Of a stretch of DNA of 64,000 bases, positions 20,461 through 31,276 are shown in pieces. The position numbers and the translations under genes were made by a program. Numbering within the stretch: position 1 is the stretch's first letter; each line of letters starts with the position of its first letter. Source of the DNA: Chitinophaga pinensis (GTDB lineage: Bacteria > Bacteroidota > Bacteroidia > NS11-12g > UBA9320). The notes beneath the pieces are model-generated. The model saw only the letters and a list, made by a program, of their open reading frames with translations. It ran no database searches and was not told the DNA's origin. The stretch is from positions 1-64,000 of the forward strand of contig CAMDGU010000004.1 of the NCBI GenBank assembly GCA_945897885.1, written 5' to 3'.

Positions 20461-21165
20461 CTATTGCTTTACAAGCTTTATCCTGCTCACCTTTTCGCCG
20501 TTAGAAAAGCTTATATAATAAAGCCCTTTTGGGTAATCAAAGGCAAGGGATTCGGAATTAAAAACAGAAGTAGAAATAGGCTGACCTTGATAATTATAAA
20601 TTGAAATAACACTTCCCGGTTTTACCAAATTGGTATTAATGGATAGTTTATCGGTGGTTAAAGGGTTGGGATATATCAAATTTGTTTGGTTTGCAAGTTC
20701 CGGTATATCAGCAGTTTCTTTTACCACAATCACAAAATTATCAATGGTATCTGCTTGTGTTGTTCCAAAGCTACCTATTTTAGCATAAACTTTTAAGATA
20801 ATTTGAAGTTTAAACGTTCCTCCTTTGGTTGGTATTCCTGATATTGAAGCACAACCGGTTTCAGCAGGTGTGTAGGTTTTTCGAGGTTTGTTTAATTGAA
20901 AAGTAAGTCCGTCAGGCATCCCGTTCACTTTTACAATAGTGGCTGAATCAATAGTTACGGCTGCAGGGTTTCCAAAAACAATAATTGTCGTATCTTTTAT
21001 TATCTTAAAATTAATTACTTCGCTGTAAGCTACCCCCACATTAGCTTCGGGCAGTGAGGATGGATAAAATCCCGGCTTGGTAATGCTGCCATCGGGTGTG
21101 CATTGTGCATTAAGTTTTAGTACCGATAAAATAAATAGTGAAAGTATAAGAAGATTTTTGCTCAT
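20461..21165 (-). CDS. secreted protein with T9SS C-terminal sorting domain
   Basis: Signal peptide; C-term NLIYPNPLTTDKLSINTN...GLYYISFSNGEKVSRIKLVKQ. Confidence 0.85.
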   Translation of the reverse strand: MSKNLLILSLFILSVLKLNAQCTPDGSITKPGFYPSSLPEANVGVAYSEVINFKIIKDTTIIVFGNPAAVTIDSATIVKVNGMPDGLTFQLNKPRKTYTPAETGCASISGIPTKGGTFKLQIILKVYAKIGSFGTTQADTIDNFVIVVKETADIPELANQTNLIYPNPLTTDKLSINTNLVKPGSVISIYNYQGQPISTSVFNSESLAFDYPKGLYYISFSNGEKVSRIKLVKQ

Positions 21166-23517
21166 TTGAATAATATTTTTATGTGGTACAATTTTAAGGT
21201 ATTTAGCCGTTGGGTCAAAATTATTTTGCTATTCATATTTATTGGAGTTGGAACTGCCTCTGCTCAGATATTGGTAAGAGGGGTTATTACTAACACCGAT
21301 TCGATAAATAGAATAGGCAATGTGTCGGTTAAAAATTTAACTACCCAACAGGGAACCGTAACCAATGATTCCGGTTTCTATAAGCTTTTGGCTTCATCAG
21401 GCAATCAGTTGGAGTATAGCAAAACGGGTTTTGATACCAAAAAAATAGTGTTTGGGGGCGAAACGGTTCTCAATATTTCACTTAGTGTTTCTGAAAACAT
21501 GCTGGATGAACTAGTGGTTTCAGCTTCCAAAAGCGATCAATCTTTAAAAAACACTTCCGTATCTATGGAGGTTATAAAACCCTATTTGATTGATAATAAA
21601 AACCCGGCTACAGCTGAAAATACAGTGGACCAAATACCCGGAGTGCAAGCCTTAAACGGACAAGTGGTGATACGAAGTGGCAGCGGCTGGAGTTATGGAA
21701 CCGGAAGCCGGGTGATGGTAATGCTGGATGGAATGCCCATGCTATCAGGCGATGCCGGTCAGGTGCAATGGTCGTTTTTGCCGGTTGAAAATATAGAAAA
21801 TATAGAGGTGATAAAAGGAGCTTCTTCCGTTTTGTTTGGTTCTTCGGCTTTAAACGGAGTTATAAATATTAAAACAATCCAACCCAAGCGAAAGCCAGAA
21901 ACAAAAATTTCAACCTTTTATGGGTTTTATGGAAAAGCAAAAGACGATGGCTTAAATTGGAACAATGGGAAAATTCAATCCGTATATGGCATACGGGCGT
22001 TTCATTCACAAAAAATAGGGGGCTTAAATGCGCTAACCATTTCTTTAAATGGATTTAAGGATGACGGCTACCGAATGAGCGATGGCGACCAAAGAATAAG
22101 ACTAGGAACCCAATACCGCTGCCTAATTCCAAAAATTAATGGTCACCCTGTAATAGCTCATGCAGGAATTAACGGAAATATTCAATCCGGTAAAAGCAGT
22201 TCGTTTTTACTTTGGGAAAATGATAAACTGGCTTATACGGCATTGGATAGCAATGTTACCAAAAGCAATACCTTTCGAATGAATATTGACCCCTATCTTG
22301 AAATAAAAAGGCCGGGAGCCAAGCGCTGGAAACATTTATTGCAAGGCCGCTATTTTCGATTATCCAACAAGGTAGAAGACAATGCGGCCGGTAGCAGTAA
22401 TCAAAGCAATTTTTCGGATGCGTGGTATGGTGAATACCAGATTTCAAGGGCCATAACAAAAAATTTAAAACTTATTGGTGGCCTCACTGCAAATTATGCG
22501 GTGTCGCAATCTCCCCTTTATCAGGGAAACCAAACAGCTGCAAACAAAGCTGTATATGCACAAGTTAATCAAAAGTTAGGAAAGTGGAATTTGGATGGGG
22601 GAGTAAGGGTTGAAAATTACCGCCTGAATGATTATAAAGAATCCAAACCGGTAGTAAGAGCCGGAATGAGCCGCGAATTAACCAAAGCAACATTTTTAAG
22701 AGCATCGTTTGGGCAGGGGTATAGGTTTCCTACCATTGCCGAATCGTATGTGCTGACATCCGTAGGACCAATAAAAATTTACCCCAACCAGGATTTAAAA
22801 TCAGAAAAGGGATGGAATGCAGAAATAGGAGTGAAGCAAGGATTGAAAATAGGGAAACTAAACGCTTTGCTAGATGTGGCAGCTTTTTGGATGGAATATG
22901 AACGGATGATGGAATTTACTTTTGCCCAATGGGAAATGCCCAGTTTGCAAAATCCTTTACCTGTAGGTTTTAAATCGGTGAACGTATCGGATGCTAGAAT
23001 TCGAGGCATAGATATTTCATTGGCCGGAAACCGAAGATGGAAGCAAGCTGAATTGAAATGGCTTGGAGGTTACACGTTTTCAAAAGCCATAGCTACGCGA
23101 CCGGATGAAGTATTTTACATAGACTCCCTTGGAAATGAATTAACCTTTAAAAATACCAGCAGCAATCCCGAAGGAAATTATTTGAAATACCGCCCAAAGC
23201 ATTTAATAAGATTGGATTTACAATTTGAATACAAAACGTGGGAGGCAGGAGTAAGTTTGAGATACAATAGTTATTTGCAAAATATTGATAAAGCCTTTGT
23301 ATCCTTTCCAATAGCCAACGCCGTTCCCGGGGTGCAAACATGGCGTGATAAAGGAAAACAAGGCGATAATATTATTGATTTAAGAGTAGGGAAAACCTCC
23401 AAAACCTTTAAAATTTTGTTGCTTGTTAATAATCTTTTAAATCGTCAATACATGACCCGCCCCTGCGATATGAGACCTCCAAGAAGTATTATGCTTCAGG
23501 TAAACCATCAATTTTAA
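21166..23517 (+). CDS. TonB-dependent receptor with carboxypeptidase-like N-terminal domain
   Basis: GVITNTDSINRIGNVSVKN..., plug IPGVQALNGQVVIRSGSGWSYGTGSRVMVMLDGMPM, beta-barrel C-term. Confidence 0.92.
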   Translation: MNNIFMWYNFKVFSRWVKIILLFIFIGVGTASAQILVRGVITNTDSINRIGNVSVKNLTTQQGTVTNDSGFYKLLASSGNQLEYSKTGFDTKKIVFGGETVLNISLSVSENMLDELVVSASKSDQSLKNTSVSMEVIKPYLIDNKNPATAENTVDQIPGVQALNGQVVIRSGSGWSYGTGSRVMVMLDGMPMLSGDAGQVQWSFLPVENIENIEVIKGASSVLFGSSALNGVINIKTIQPKRKPETKISTFYGFYGKAKDDGLNWNNGKIQSVYGIRAFHSQKIGGLNALTISLNGFKDDGYRMSDGDQRIRLGTQYRCLIPKINGHPVIAHAGINGNIQSGKSSSFLLWENDKLAYTALDSNVTKSNTFRMNIDPYLEIKRPGAKRWKHLLQGRYFRLSNKVEDNAAGSSNQSNFSDAWYGEYQISRAITKNLKLIGGLTANYAVSQSPLYQGNQTAANKAVYAQVNQKLGKWNLDGGVRVENYRLNDYKESKPVVRAGMSRELTKATFLRASFGQGYRFPTIAESYVLTSVGPIKIYPNQDLKSEKGWNAEIGVKQGLKIGKLNALLDVAAFWMEYERMMEFTFAQWEMPSLQNPLPVGFKSVNVSDARIRGIDISLAGNRRWKQAELKWLGGYTFSKAIATRPDEVFYIDSLGNELTFKNTSSNPEGNYLKYRPKHLIRLDLQFEYKTWEAGVSLRYNSYLQNIDKAFVSFPIANAVPGVQTWRDKGKQGDNIIDLRVGKTSKTFKILLLVNNLLNRQYMTRPCDMRPPRSIMLQVNHQF

Positions 23518-23624
23518 GCTTTTTTCGCTATTGTAACTTGTTATTCATGATTTTAAAAAGCTTTAATAATTTAACTTTACATATTCAAAAAAAAAACACG
23601 TGCTTTGATTAATTTTTAAAACCT

Positions 23625-25139
23625 GTGAAACATTTAAAACAATTCCTAACCATTTTCTTTTTTGTATTTCTTTCTTTTGGGTTTACTTATAATCCGGATA
23701 ACAAAGAAAAGTCCCCTTTACCTAATGATAGCAAAGAAAAGGTAGATGCCCTTTGCGATAGAGTAGATAAATTTATTGCCAATCCTTCAGAACCGAGTTG
23801 TAAAACTGCTAAACTCATAGCTTTGGAAGCTGCAGCCATGGCTGAGCGATTGGATTACCGAATGGGTATGCAGCGCTGCTATAAGCAATTGGAAATTATT
23901 TATAATGGAATGGATATTAAAGTACAAGCCATTAAATATAAGGGGAAAGCTGCTATGGTGGATGTGAGTAAGGAAGTAAAAGAAAAGGAAGCCCAATTGG
24001 CTAAGCAAAATGCTGAAATAGAAAAGCAGAACCGAGAAATTGTAAAGCAGGAAGCGGAGATGAAGCTTAAAAATGAAAAAATTGAAAAACAAAAAGCAGA
24101 TGAAGCTAGGATAAAACAAGAACTTGCTTTATTGGATAAGGATAATTCATCAAATAAACAGTTAATACAACAAAAGCAGGCCGAGTTATTGGCAACATCC
24201 GGGCAATTAACCGTTATGACGGAGGAGGCTGAAAAGCTGGCTACGGCAAATAAACTATTAGAACAAGACAAGCAGATTAAGCAACTTTTAGTAGAGCAAA
24301 GTAAAATGGAAGTTGAAAGCCAGAAAGCTCAAAAAAATTATTTATTACTTTTTGTAGGTGTATTATTATTGTTGGCCGGGGTATTGTTTAATTTATACAA
24401 AACCAAACAACGCACTGCCAAAGAATTGGCTTTGAAAACCGAAATTATTATTGCTGAGAAAAAACGCTCTGATGAATTGCTTTTAAATATATTGCCGCTT
24501 CAAACGGCCAATGAACTTAAGGCAAATGGCAAAGCCATAGCACGAGATTATGAGATGGTAACGGTACTTTTTACCGATTTTAAAGACTTTACGCTGGTAA
24601 GCGAGAAATTATCACCTAAAGACTTGGTGGATGTGATAGACATGTGTTATAGTGAGTTTGATAACATTATAGAAAAATACGAAATCGAAAAAATTAAAAC
24701 AATTGGAGATGCATACCTATGTGCATCAGGTATTGCTCATGAAACAATTCCAACGATTAAAAATCATAACCCTTCGAACGTAATAAATGCTGCTCTTGAA
24801 ATTATTGATTATATGAATAGTATGTATCTACAAAGAACTGCAGAAGGAAAACCATTTTTTAGAATACGAATTGGGATTCACAGTGGTCCTTTAGTAGCAG
24901 GAGTGGTTGGTCGTAAGAAATTTGCCTATGATATTTGGGGCGATACCGTGAACACAGCCGCCCGTATGGAGCAAAACAGCGAGCCAGGCAAGGTCAATGT
25001 GTCATCAAGCACTTACAACATGGTAAAAGATGATTATCATTTTACTCACCGCGGTAAAATAGAAGCCAAAAATAAAGGGCAAATTGATATGTTCTTTGTT
25101 GAAAAGAAAGAAATGGCCGGTAAAAATGCTACATCTTAA
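23625..25139 (+). CDS. class III adenylate/guanylate cyclase with signal peptide, coiled coil and TM helix
   Basis: VTVLFTDFKDFTLVSEKLSP, GVVGRKKFAYDIWGDTVNTAARMEQ; GTG start. Confidence 0.92.
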   Translation: MKHLKQFLTIFFFVFLSFGFTYNPDNKEKSPLPNDSKEKVDALCDRVDKFIANPSEPSCKTAKLIALEAAAMAERLDYRMGMQRCYKQLEIIYNGMDIKVQAIKYKGKAAMVDVSKEVKEKEAQLAKQNAEIEKQNREIVKQEAEMKLKNEKIEKQKADEARIKQELALLDKDNSSNKQLIQQKQAELLATSGQLTVMTEEAEKLATANKLLEQDKQIKQLLVEQSKMEVESQKAQKNYLLLFVGVLLLLAGVLFNLYKTKQRTAKELALKTEIIIAEKKRSDELLLNILPLQTANELKANGKAIARDYEMVTVLFTDFKDFTLVSEKLSPKDLVDVIDMCYSEFDNIIEKYEIEKIKTIGDAYLCASGIAHETIPTIKNHNPSNVINAALEIIDYMNSMYLQRTAEGKPFFRIRIGIHSGPLVAGVVGRKKFAYDIWGDTVNTAARMEQNSEPGKVNVSSSTYNMVKDDYHFTHRGKIEAKNKGQIDMFFVEKKEMAGKNATS

Positions 25140-25142
25140 CTT

Positions 25143-25763
25143 TTAAAATTCATAGCCAAATAAGAATTTGGATCTAAGGTTATATTCATCGGAATATGGC
25201 GTAATAACAGGCCCATGGATGAATGTTTCGCCATAGCTTTTTTGCAAGCTGATACCGGCAGCCATTTCAAAAATTAATCCTCGGTTGGTTTTATAATCAA
25301 AGCCAAAATAAAATGGTACGGCATATTTTGCATTTGCTTCCATATTACTGCCATTGTCAAAAGGTTGAAAAATTTTATCTTGCCTAAATCCAAAATTAAA
25401 TTTTTGGTCATAAACAATATTTCTAAACCCTAAACATGGACTAATAAAAGGTCTAAATTTTTTATTAGTTGAATTGGATGCATAAATTTTAAAAGAAATC
25501 TCGGCTAAATTTTCATCCACTTTAGTAAAATAATAAAGTGAGTTATTAGATTTACGTTTAAATGCATAAACATTTACGGAAAATCGATTGTTAAATCTAT
25601 ACTCAATTGCCGCCGAAGCTCCATCCAATATAGGAGCAGCATAAATTACTAAAGGAAAATGTTTTGGTTTTTTATAAGACAAAGAATCCTTTGCAATCTG
25701 ACCGTTGACTTGGCCAAAAATCATAAAACATAGAGCTATAACTAATTTTTTATTCGTCCTCAT
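25143..25763 (-). CDS. hypothetical outer-membrane protein
   Basis: Signal peptide, beta-rich, C-terminal aromatic FGYEF. Confidence 0.6.
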   Translation of the reverse strand: MRTNKKLVIALCFMIFGQVNGQIAKDSLSYKKPKHFPLVIYAAPILDGASAAIEYRFNNRFSVNVYAFKRKSNNSLYYFTKVDENLAEISFKIYASNSTNKKFRPFISPCLGFRNIVYDQKFNFGFRQDKIFQPFDNGSNMEANAKYAVPFYFGFDYKTNRGLIFEMAAGISLQKSYGETFIHGPVITPYSDEYNLRSKFLFGYEF

Positions 25764-26431
25764 ATTTTTCTGCGGTTAATAGGCATTCCAATTGTGAAAC
25801 CAAAAGTACCACCAAATTTTTGATTATAGCCCGGCCCGCTAATATCAAAGTTTCCTTTGTTTGTAATTTTATACTGATACTTAATGGCTGCAAAACAATC
25901 AAAAATAATACGTTTTGAGAATAATTTGGTAGTGCCAATGGCAAATACTAAAGATTCTCGCTTGGAGCTGAAACTGAAATCAGCTTTTTCAAAGTTTGGT
26001 ATTTGCACGCCCATTTTAATATTTGTTCGTCGGGCTTCCAAGCCAAATCCTAAGTAGGAACCAAAATATACCCGTGAATTATTTTTGCATTTATATCGCT
26101 TTACCATAGCCGAGAGGCATTGTTCATTAAACCGTTCCAGAAATGAAAAATCGGTTACTTCAAGATTTTGAACAGTAATAAAATTAGGATCAATGGTATT
26201 CATCATGCTTGGAGTAAGCTTTAAGGTGTAATTTTTATTCAGTCGCATTTCCATAGCTAAGCTGAATCGTAAACTCACTATTTTAAACGGAGGAATGCTT
26301 AAAATGACATCGAAACTATCTACTTTTGTCGGGTGGGGTTTGTACTTTAAAAAAGGTTGCTGAGCCTTAGCAGCCGATAAAATATCAAGCAAGATTATGA
26401 TATAAAGATATTTTAAGTATAAAGGTTTCAA
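25760..26431 (-). CDS. hypothetical outer-membrane protein, overlaps previous by 4 nt
   Basis: Signal peptide, beta-rich. Confidence 0.6.
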   Translation of the reverse strand: MKPLYLKYLYIIILLDILSAAKAQQPFLKYKPHPTKVDSFDVILSIPPFKIVSLRFSLAMEMRLNKNYTLKLTPSMMNTIDPNFITVQNLEVTDFSFLERFNEQCLSAMVKRYKCKNNSRVYFGSYLGFGLEARRTNIKMGVQIPNFEKADFSFSSKRESLVFAIGTTKLFSKRIIFDCFAAIKYQYKITNKGNFDISGPGYNQKFGGTFGFTIGMPINRRKI

Positions 26432-26445
26432 ATGTTCTGAAAGGT

Positions 26446-28248
26446 TTATTCTTTCAATTTTTTAGCCACCGCTTTATTTTTTCGGTAAATATCTTTAACA
26501 AATCGGATATTGCCGTCATTCTCAAAAACAATGGTTTTGTAATCAAGGTAAACGGGAATTCTATTTTTTAATTTAATTATCTCTGTAGTTTTTATTGGCT
26601 TTAGAAGTGAATCTTTGATTTGCCGCAATGAATCATAAGGCTGTAAACCCATTTTAAGTCTAAAATTATCCACCAAACTACTATCGCCTTGCATGCTTAA
26701 TAAAAATTCAGCCATTTGCAAAGGATACTGAAGCCTAACGCAACCATGGCTTACAGCGCGGTTGGTTTGACTGAATTTTCCCTTTTCAGGTGTGTCGTGC
26801 ATGTAAATATTATGCCCATTAGGAAAATTGAATTTCAAAATGCCTAATGAATTGGTAGGGCCGGCTTTTTGTCTGATTTTAACAGGCACGCCATAGGGTT
26901 TGTATTTTTTCCAACTGATGCTGTTGGGAGAAACTACCTTGCCATCCAACACTACTTCAAATCCTTTGCGAGTGAGGTAATTTGGGTTGCTCACAATTTG
27001 GTGGTACATTTCTTTTCCAATTATACTGTTGGGTACAGTCCATGTGGGGTTCAAAATAACTTCACGAATGAGAGATCCAATTAATGGAGTTTCTGTATTT
27101 ATTGGTTTGGCTCTTGCATTTTTGGTTTTTAGATATTCTTTATATTTTTCATCATAATTAGCCACTTTGCTTTTTCCGACACATACTCTCATCGTTTTTG
27201 TGCTGTCGTTTTGCATGGTTAATAAAGATTCGGTGAGATTAACGTATACATACCTTCCTGTATCTGGCCTTGAAAACCAACGTTCACGTTCCATACTTAC
27301 TAAAAAATTATCTACAATATCCGATATGGCGCCACAAACGGTTTGAATAAAAACAGAATCTACCTTTCCAAGGGGTAAACTAAATAAAAGTCTGGTTTTG
27401 TTTATGTATTCATCACGGTTGGCAATAAGTTTACGTTTTACTTCTTTTATTGAATCGCTTTGGGATAACCAAATTATTTCAAGACGCTGAGTAATTACTT
27501 TTTGATTAAACTCGGATAAAATACTTTCGGAAGTATCAATCTCAAGAATCTTAATTTTTTTTAGGTACTCAGAATAGTTTTTATATAAAATTTGAAGTTT
27601 GTGATATCGGATAGTATTTGGCGATTTGAACGAAATAGAATCATGAAAAGAGCGGGGATGTCTTAAAACTGAAAACAAATCAAATCCGTTTGCTTTAGTT
27701 AGGGGCATTTCAAAAAATGGCTTATAAAATTTATGCGGGTCAATTCTTCCTAAAGCTAAATCCTTGTAAACACTGATAACAGACATTGAAATAAGAAAAT
27801 CAAGATCTGAAAGAAACTGATACTCTTTATCAGAATTCACGATTTTTATTCGGTCAAATTTTCTAAGAGATTTTAGAATTAATTCACTATTATAAAATTT
27901 ACTTTGGAGTCCATGAAGTTCGGTTGAAAAAAGAACTTCTTTCAAATGCACCCTTACCATTGAATCCTTTAAGAAACTGAGCCAAACCGGTCTGCCATCT
28001 CGTTCTATGTAAAATTTTTTAAGCGTATCATTAAATCTTACATCATAAATACCTTCGGGTTTATACAATGTATCTTTGGATTTTAAGAGAATCAAATCTG
28101 AAAGTTTGTTGGGGTCTAAGCCTTTTATTAGTTCTTCTACCGGAATTCCAACATCTTCAGCTGGAATTTTTCTACAAGCATTAAACGTGGCCAGTATAAT
28201 AACTGACACTAATAGAAGGAAAGATTTAAAATTAATAGTAACGCCCAA
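26446..28248 (-). CDS. L,D-transpeptidase (YcbB-like, large)
   Basis: YMHDTPEKGKFSQTNRAVSHGCVRLQYP matches YkuD HxxxxxxxxxxSHGCVR motif; lipobox-like NACR. Confidence 0.9.
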   Translation of the reverse strand: MGVTINFKSFLLLVSVIILATFNACRKIPAEDVGIPVEELIKGLDPNKLSDLILLKSKDTLYKPEGIYDVRFNDTLKKFYIERDGRPVWLSFLKDSMVRVHLKEVLFSTELHGLQSKFYNSELILKSLRKFDRIKIVNSDKEYQFLSDLDFLISMSVISVYKDLALGRIDPHKFYKPFFEMPLTKANGFDLFSVLRHPRSFHDSISFKSPNTIRYHKLQILYKNYSEYLKKIKILEIDTSESILSEFNQKVITQRLEIIWLSQSDSIKEVKRKLIANRDEYINKTRLLFSLPLGKVDSVFIQTVCGAISDIVDNFLVSMERERWFSRPDTGRYVYVNLTESLLTMQNDSTKTMRVCVGKSKVANYDEKYKEYLKTKNARAKPINTETPLIGSLIREVILNPTWTVPNSIIGKEMYHQIVSNPNYLTRKGFEVVLDGKVVSPNSISWKKYKPYGVPVKIRQKAGPTNSLGILKFNFPNGHNIYMHDTPEKGKFSQTNRAVSHGCVRLQYPLQMAEFLLSMQGDSSLVDNFRLKMGLQPYDSLRQIKDSLLKPIKTTEIIKLKNRIPVYLDYKTIVFENDGNIRFVKDIYRKNKAVAKKLKE

Positions 28249-28343
28249 TTATGTGAGGCAAATTTAATCTATCTTATATATTTTTAAAGACCCCAATAAA
28301 GTTTATTTAAGATGGATATTTAAAATTAAGAATTGACTATAAA

Positions 28344-29174
28344 TTACATACGTACAAAATAATTTGTCGGTATGTCAGCATTTATTAGCTCCGATTTTGC
28401 AAGGTATTTTTTATCGGGGTAGTAAATGAATAAACAAGATCCACCTTCAATAGTATTTATTAGCCATTTATTTATTTTCTCGGGCACTGCCGGGCAACCT
28501 TGACTGCGGCCAAGTCGCTTGTGGTATTTGATATAGCGGCTTGAAACATATTCGGCAGCATGCATTACAATTCCTCTTTCAAAGGCATTATCATTAAATC
28601 CTTCTTCGGCTCCGTGCAATCGCAATGAATAATCATTTTTACCCATGTAGTTGGTTCCGGTTACATAAAAACCAAGACTGCTTTTAAAACTTTCTGGCTG
28701 ATTGGAAAACGAACGTGCGTATTCTTCTCCACTATTTCGGCCATGTGACACCAAATCGTGAACAACTATTTTGTGCTTTTGTAAATCAAGCACCCACATT
28801 CTACGTTGATTGGCCGATAATTCAAAATCCATAACGGTAAGATAGCGACTGTTTGAAATCATACCTTCACTCTTCATTACCACATACCCTTTATATGCCT
28901 TTGCAAACACATCATAACGCAAAGCATTCCATTTATAAAAACCAAATTGAGAATATAGGTCATTGGCTGATGCTTCAAAAAAGTTTAATAAAGAATCAAT
29001 ATCTCCCTTAACATTGGCAGAGGCTTTGTAAACAATTTCTTTCTCTGAAGTATTTTTATTGGTAGGCTGGTCATTTAAAGAAAATCCTTCAGTACCACTT
29101 GATTGAAAAGAAAGAAATATGAGCGATACAAGAACCACTGATACAGCTTTATTTACCAACCATTTTTTACTCAT
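28344..29174 (-). CDS. murein L,D-transpeptidase catalytic-domain family protein
   Basis: MHAAEYVSSRYIKYHKRLGRSQGCPAVP; start moved to MSKKWLV. Confidence 0.85.
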   Translation of the reverse strand: MSKKWLVNKAVSVVLVSLIFLSFQSSGTEGFSLNDQPTNKNTSEKEIVYKASANVKGDIDSLLNFFEASANDLYSQFGFYKWNALRYDVFAKAYKGYVVMKSEGMISNSRYLTVMDFELSANQRRMWVLDLQKHKIVVHDLVSHGRNSGEEYARSFSNQPESFKSSLGFYVTGTNYMGKNDYSLRLHGAEEGFNDNAFERGIVMHAAEYVSSRYIKYHKRLGRSQGCPAVPEKINKWLINTIEGGSCLFIYYPDKKYLAKSELINADIPTNYFVRM

Positions 29175-29356
29175 TATTTTCAAGGTATGCGAATAAAAGG
29201 TTTTAATATGTAAATTAAAAATTTTAAGCATTCCGTTTTTAAGGCAATATGTGTGCCATTCATTGTTAATAAGTTGAAATAATATTTTAACCGACATATT
29301 TTCAGGTGTTTAAAAAAATAATAAAAATTATTAAAAAAAAGTGTTTGGTTTGAAGT

Positions 29357-30667
29357 ATGACTACCGAAAAGAATAATCCCCGTGTGATGCAAGGCTGGGC
29401 AATGTATGATTGGGCCAATTCCGTTTACAATCTTGTAATAACTACAGCCATATTCCCCATTTTTTATGCTGCTCAAACTAGTCATATTGATTCACTATCC
29501 GGCGAAGTAATTAAAACCGTTTCGTTTTTGGGGTATCAATTCTCTAACACTGAGTTGTATAATTATGTCTTCGCATTAGCTTATTTGATAGTGGTTTTTA
29601 CAGCACCTTTATTGAGCGGAGTAGCTGATTTTACAGGGAATAAGAAGTTTTTTTTAAAGATATTTTGTTATTTGGGTGCATTGAGTTGTATGTGTCTTTA
29701 CTTTTTTGATAAAAACCATTTGGAGTGGAGCATGCTTCCTGTATTGCTGGCATGTGTTGGTTTTTGGGGAAGTTTGGTTTTTTATAATGCCTATTTACCA
29801 GAGATTGCTGATCCTCACCTGCATGATAAACTGAGTGCCAAGGGGTTTACCTTAGGTTATATTGGCAGCACACTTGTTTTAGTTTTGAGTTTAATCGCTA
29901 TTAAGATTTTTGAGGTACCGGCCAAATATATTTTTGTAATTGTTGGGATATGGTGGATTGGTTTTGCTCAAATTACTTACCGCCGACTTCCTAAATCACT
30001 GGCACGAAAATCAGCTTCTAATCCCCTTTTTAGTGGGTTTAAAGAAATTTTAAAGGTTAATAAAGAAATTATGAAATTAACGGTGCTTAAAAAGTTTCTC
30101 GCATCCTATTTCGTATACAACTGTGCGGTTCAAACGGTTTTAATTGTAGCCGTTCCATTTGCAAACAGTGAAATTTTTAAAGGAGAAGATAAATCAGGAT
30201 TAATAATAGCTGTCATTATAATACAACTGGTAGCTGCGGTTGGAGCAATGGTAATGAGCCGACTTTCCTCACGAATAGGAAACATCAGTGTTATAAAAAG
30301 CACTGTTTTTATTTGGATGTTAGGATGTATAATAGGTTACTTAATAAAAACCCCAACGGAGTTTTACTTTTTAGCAGCCTTGATTGGTTTTTTGATGGGG
30401 GGTATTCAGAGCATGAGTCGCAGTACTTTTGCCAAGCTATTGCCTGAAACAAACGACCACGCTTCGTTCTTTAGCTTTTATGATGTTTCAGAAAAAATAG
30501 GTTTGGTAATAGGAGTTTTCCTTTTTGGCTTTATTGAAGGTATAACTCACGATATGCGCCAAAGTATTTTACTCCTTATTGTCTTATTTGCTCTAGGATT
30601 TTTGTTGTTACTAAGAATAAATAAACATGATGCTTTAACCTTGAAGAAAGAGGAATTGGTGGCGTAA
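29357..30667 (+). CDS. MFS transporter (UMF1/Atg22-like)
   Basis: MYDWANSVYNLVITTAIFPIFY, 12-TM-like pattern, GGIQSMSRSTFAKLLPE. Confidence 0.88.
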   Translation: MTTEKNNPRVMQGWAMYDWANSVYNLVITTAIFPIFYAAQTSHIDSLSGEVIKTVSFLGYQFSNTELYNYVFALAYLIVVFTAPLLSGVADFTGNKKFFLKIFCYLGALSCMCLYFFDKNHLEWSMLPVLLACVGFWGSLVFYNAYLPEIADPHLHDKLSAKGFTLGYIGSTLVLVLSLIAIKIFEVPAKYIFVIVGIWWIGFAQITYRRLPKSLARKSASNPLFSGFKEILKVNKEIMKLTVLKKFLASYFVYNCAVQTVLIVAVPFANSEIFKGEDKSGLIIAVIIIQLVAAVGAMVMSRLSSRIGNISVIKSTVFIWMLGCIIGYLIKTPTEFYFLAALIGFLMGGIQSMSRSTFAKLLPETNDHASFFSFYDVSEKIGLVIGVFLFGFIEGITHDMRQSILLLIVLFALGFLLLLRINKHDALTLKKEELVA

Positions 30668-30683
30668 TTGTCTGAACCGCTGA

Positions 30684-30965
30684 TTAAACTGATTGTTGTG
30701 ATTTAGTTGATTTTCTTTTTTGATTAACACTATGTATAATCCCCACAATTAATCCTGTCAATCCACCTAGGTAACTAAAATTATGCATGGAACCTACAGA
30801 AATAAAGTTTTTGTAATCTTTTAAATTTTCAGGCAGAAACCAATTATCAAAATATTCTTTTGGTTTATATCCAAGAAAAAATTCACCATAAGCAAGTCCA
30901 ATAAGCCCTGTAATGAAAGCAATGATAACAGTTAAGAGGATAGACTTAAGAGCTATTATAAACAT
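30684..30965 (-). CDS. hypothetical small membrane protein
   Basis: Two hydrophobic helices. Confidence 0.55.
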   Translation of the reverse strand: MFIIALKSILLTVIIAFITGLIGLAYGEFFLGYKPKEYFDNWFLPENLKDYKNFISVGSMHNFSYLGGLTGLIVGIIHSVNQKRKSTKSQQSV

Positions 30966-30967
30966 TG

Positions 30968-31246
30968 TTATTCCATCTTTATGTTAAGTCCAACCAAACC
31001 TAATATAATTCCAATAGGTAGTCCCATCCACCATGTTGCTAAAAATCCAATTTGGGAAACAACCAGTCTTGGTCTTGCTAATATTGGGTGGTCTTCTTCA
31101 TGGATAAAACCAAATTGGATAAACTTAAATTTGGTGTAATACTCTGGAGAGATGGTATAAGTAATTTGGTCATGAATAATTCCGTAAACTCCAGCTATTA
31201 TTGGTGATATCAGAATTAAAATAAGGAGAGCAACTGTTTTTTTCAT
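30968..31246 (-). CDS. hypothetical small membrane protein
   Basis: Hydrophobic N- and C-termini, adjacent same-strand pair. Confidence 0.55.
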   Translation of the reverse strand: MKKTVALLILILISPIIAGVYGIIHDQITYTISPEYYTKFKFIQFGFIHEEDHPILARPRLVVSQIGFLATWWMGLPIGIILGLVGLNIKME

Positions 31247-31276
31247 TTAATCATACTAATCAACATAATCAGCGGT

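Noticed and set aside
23787-24271. Minus-strand ORFs over the cyclase gene
   Set aside because: Antisense artefacts of the Q/K/E coiled coil.
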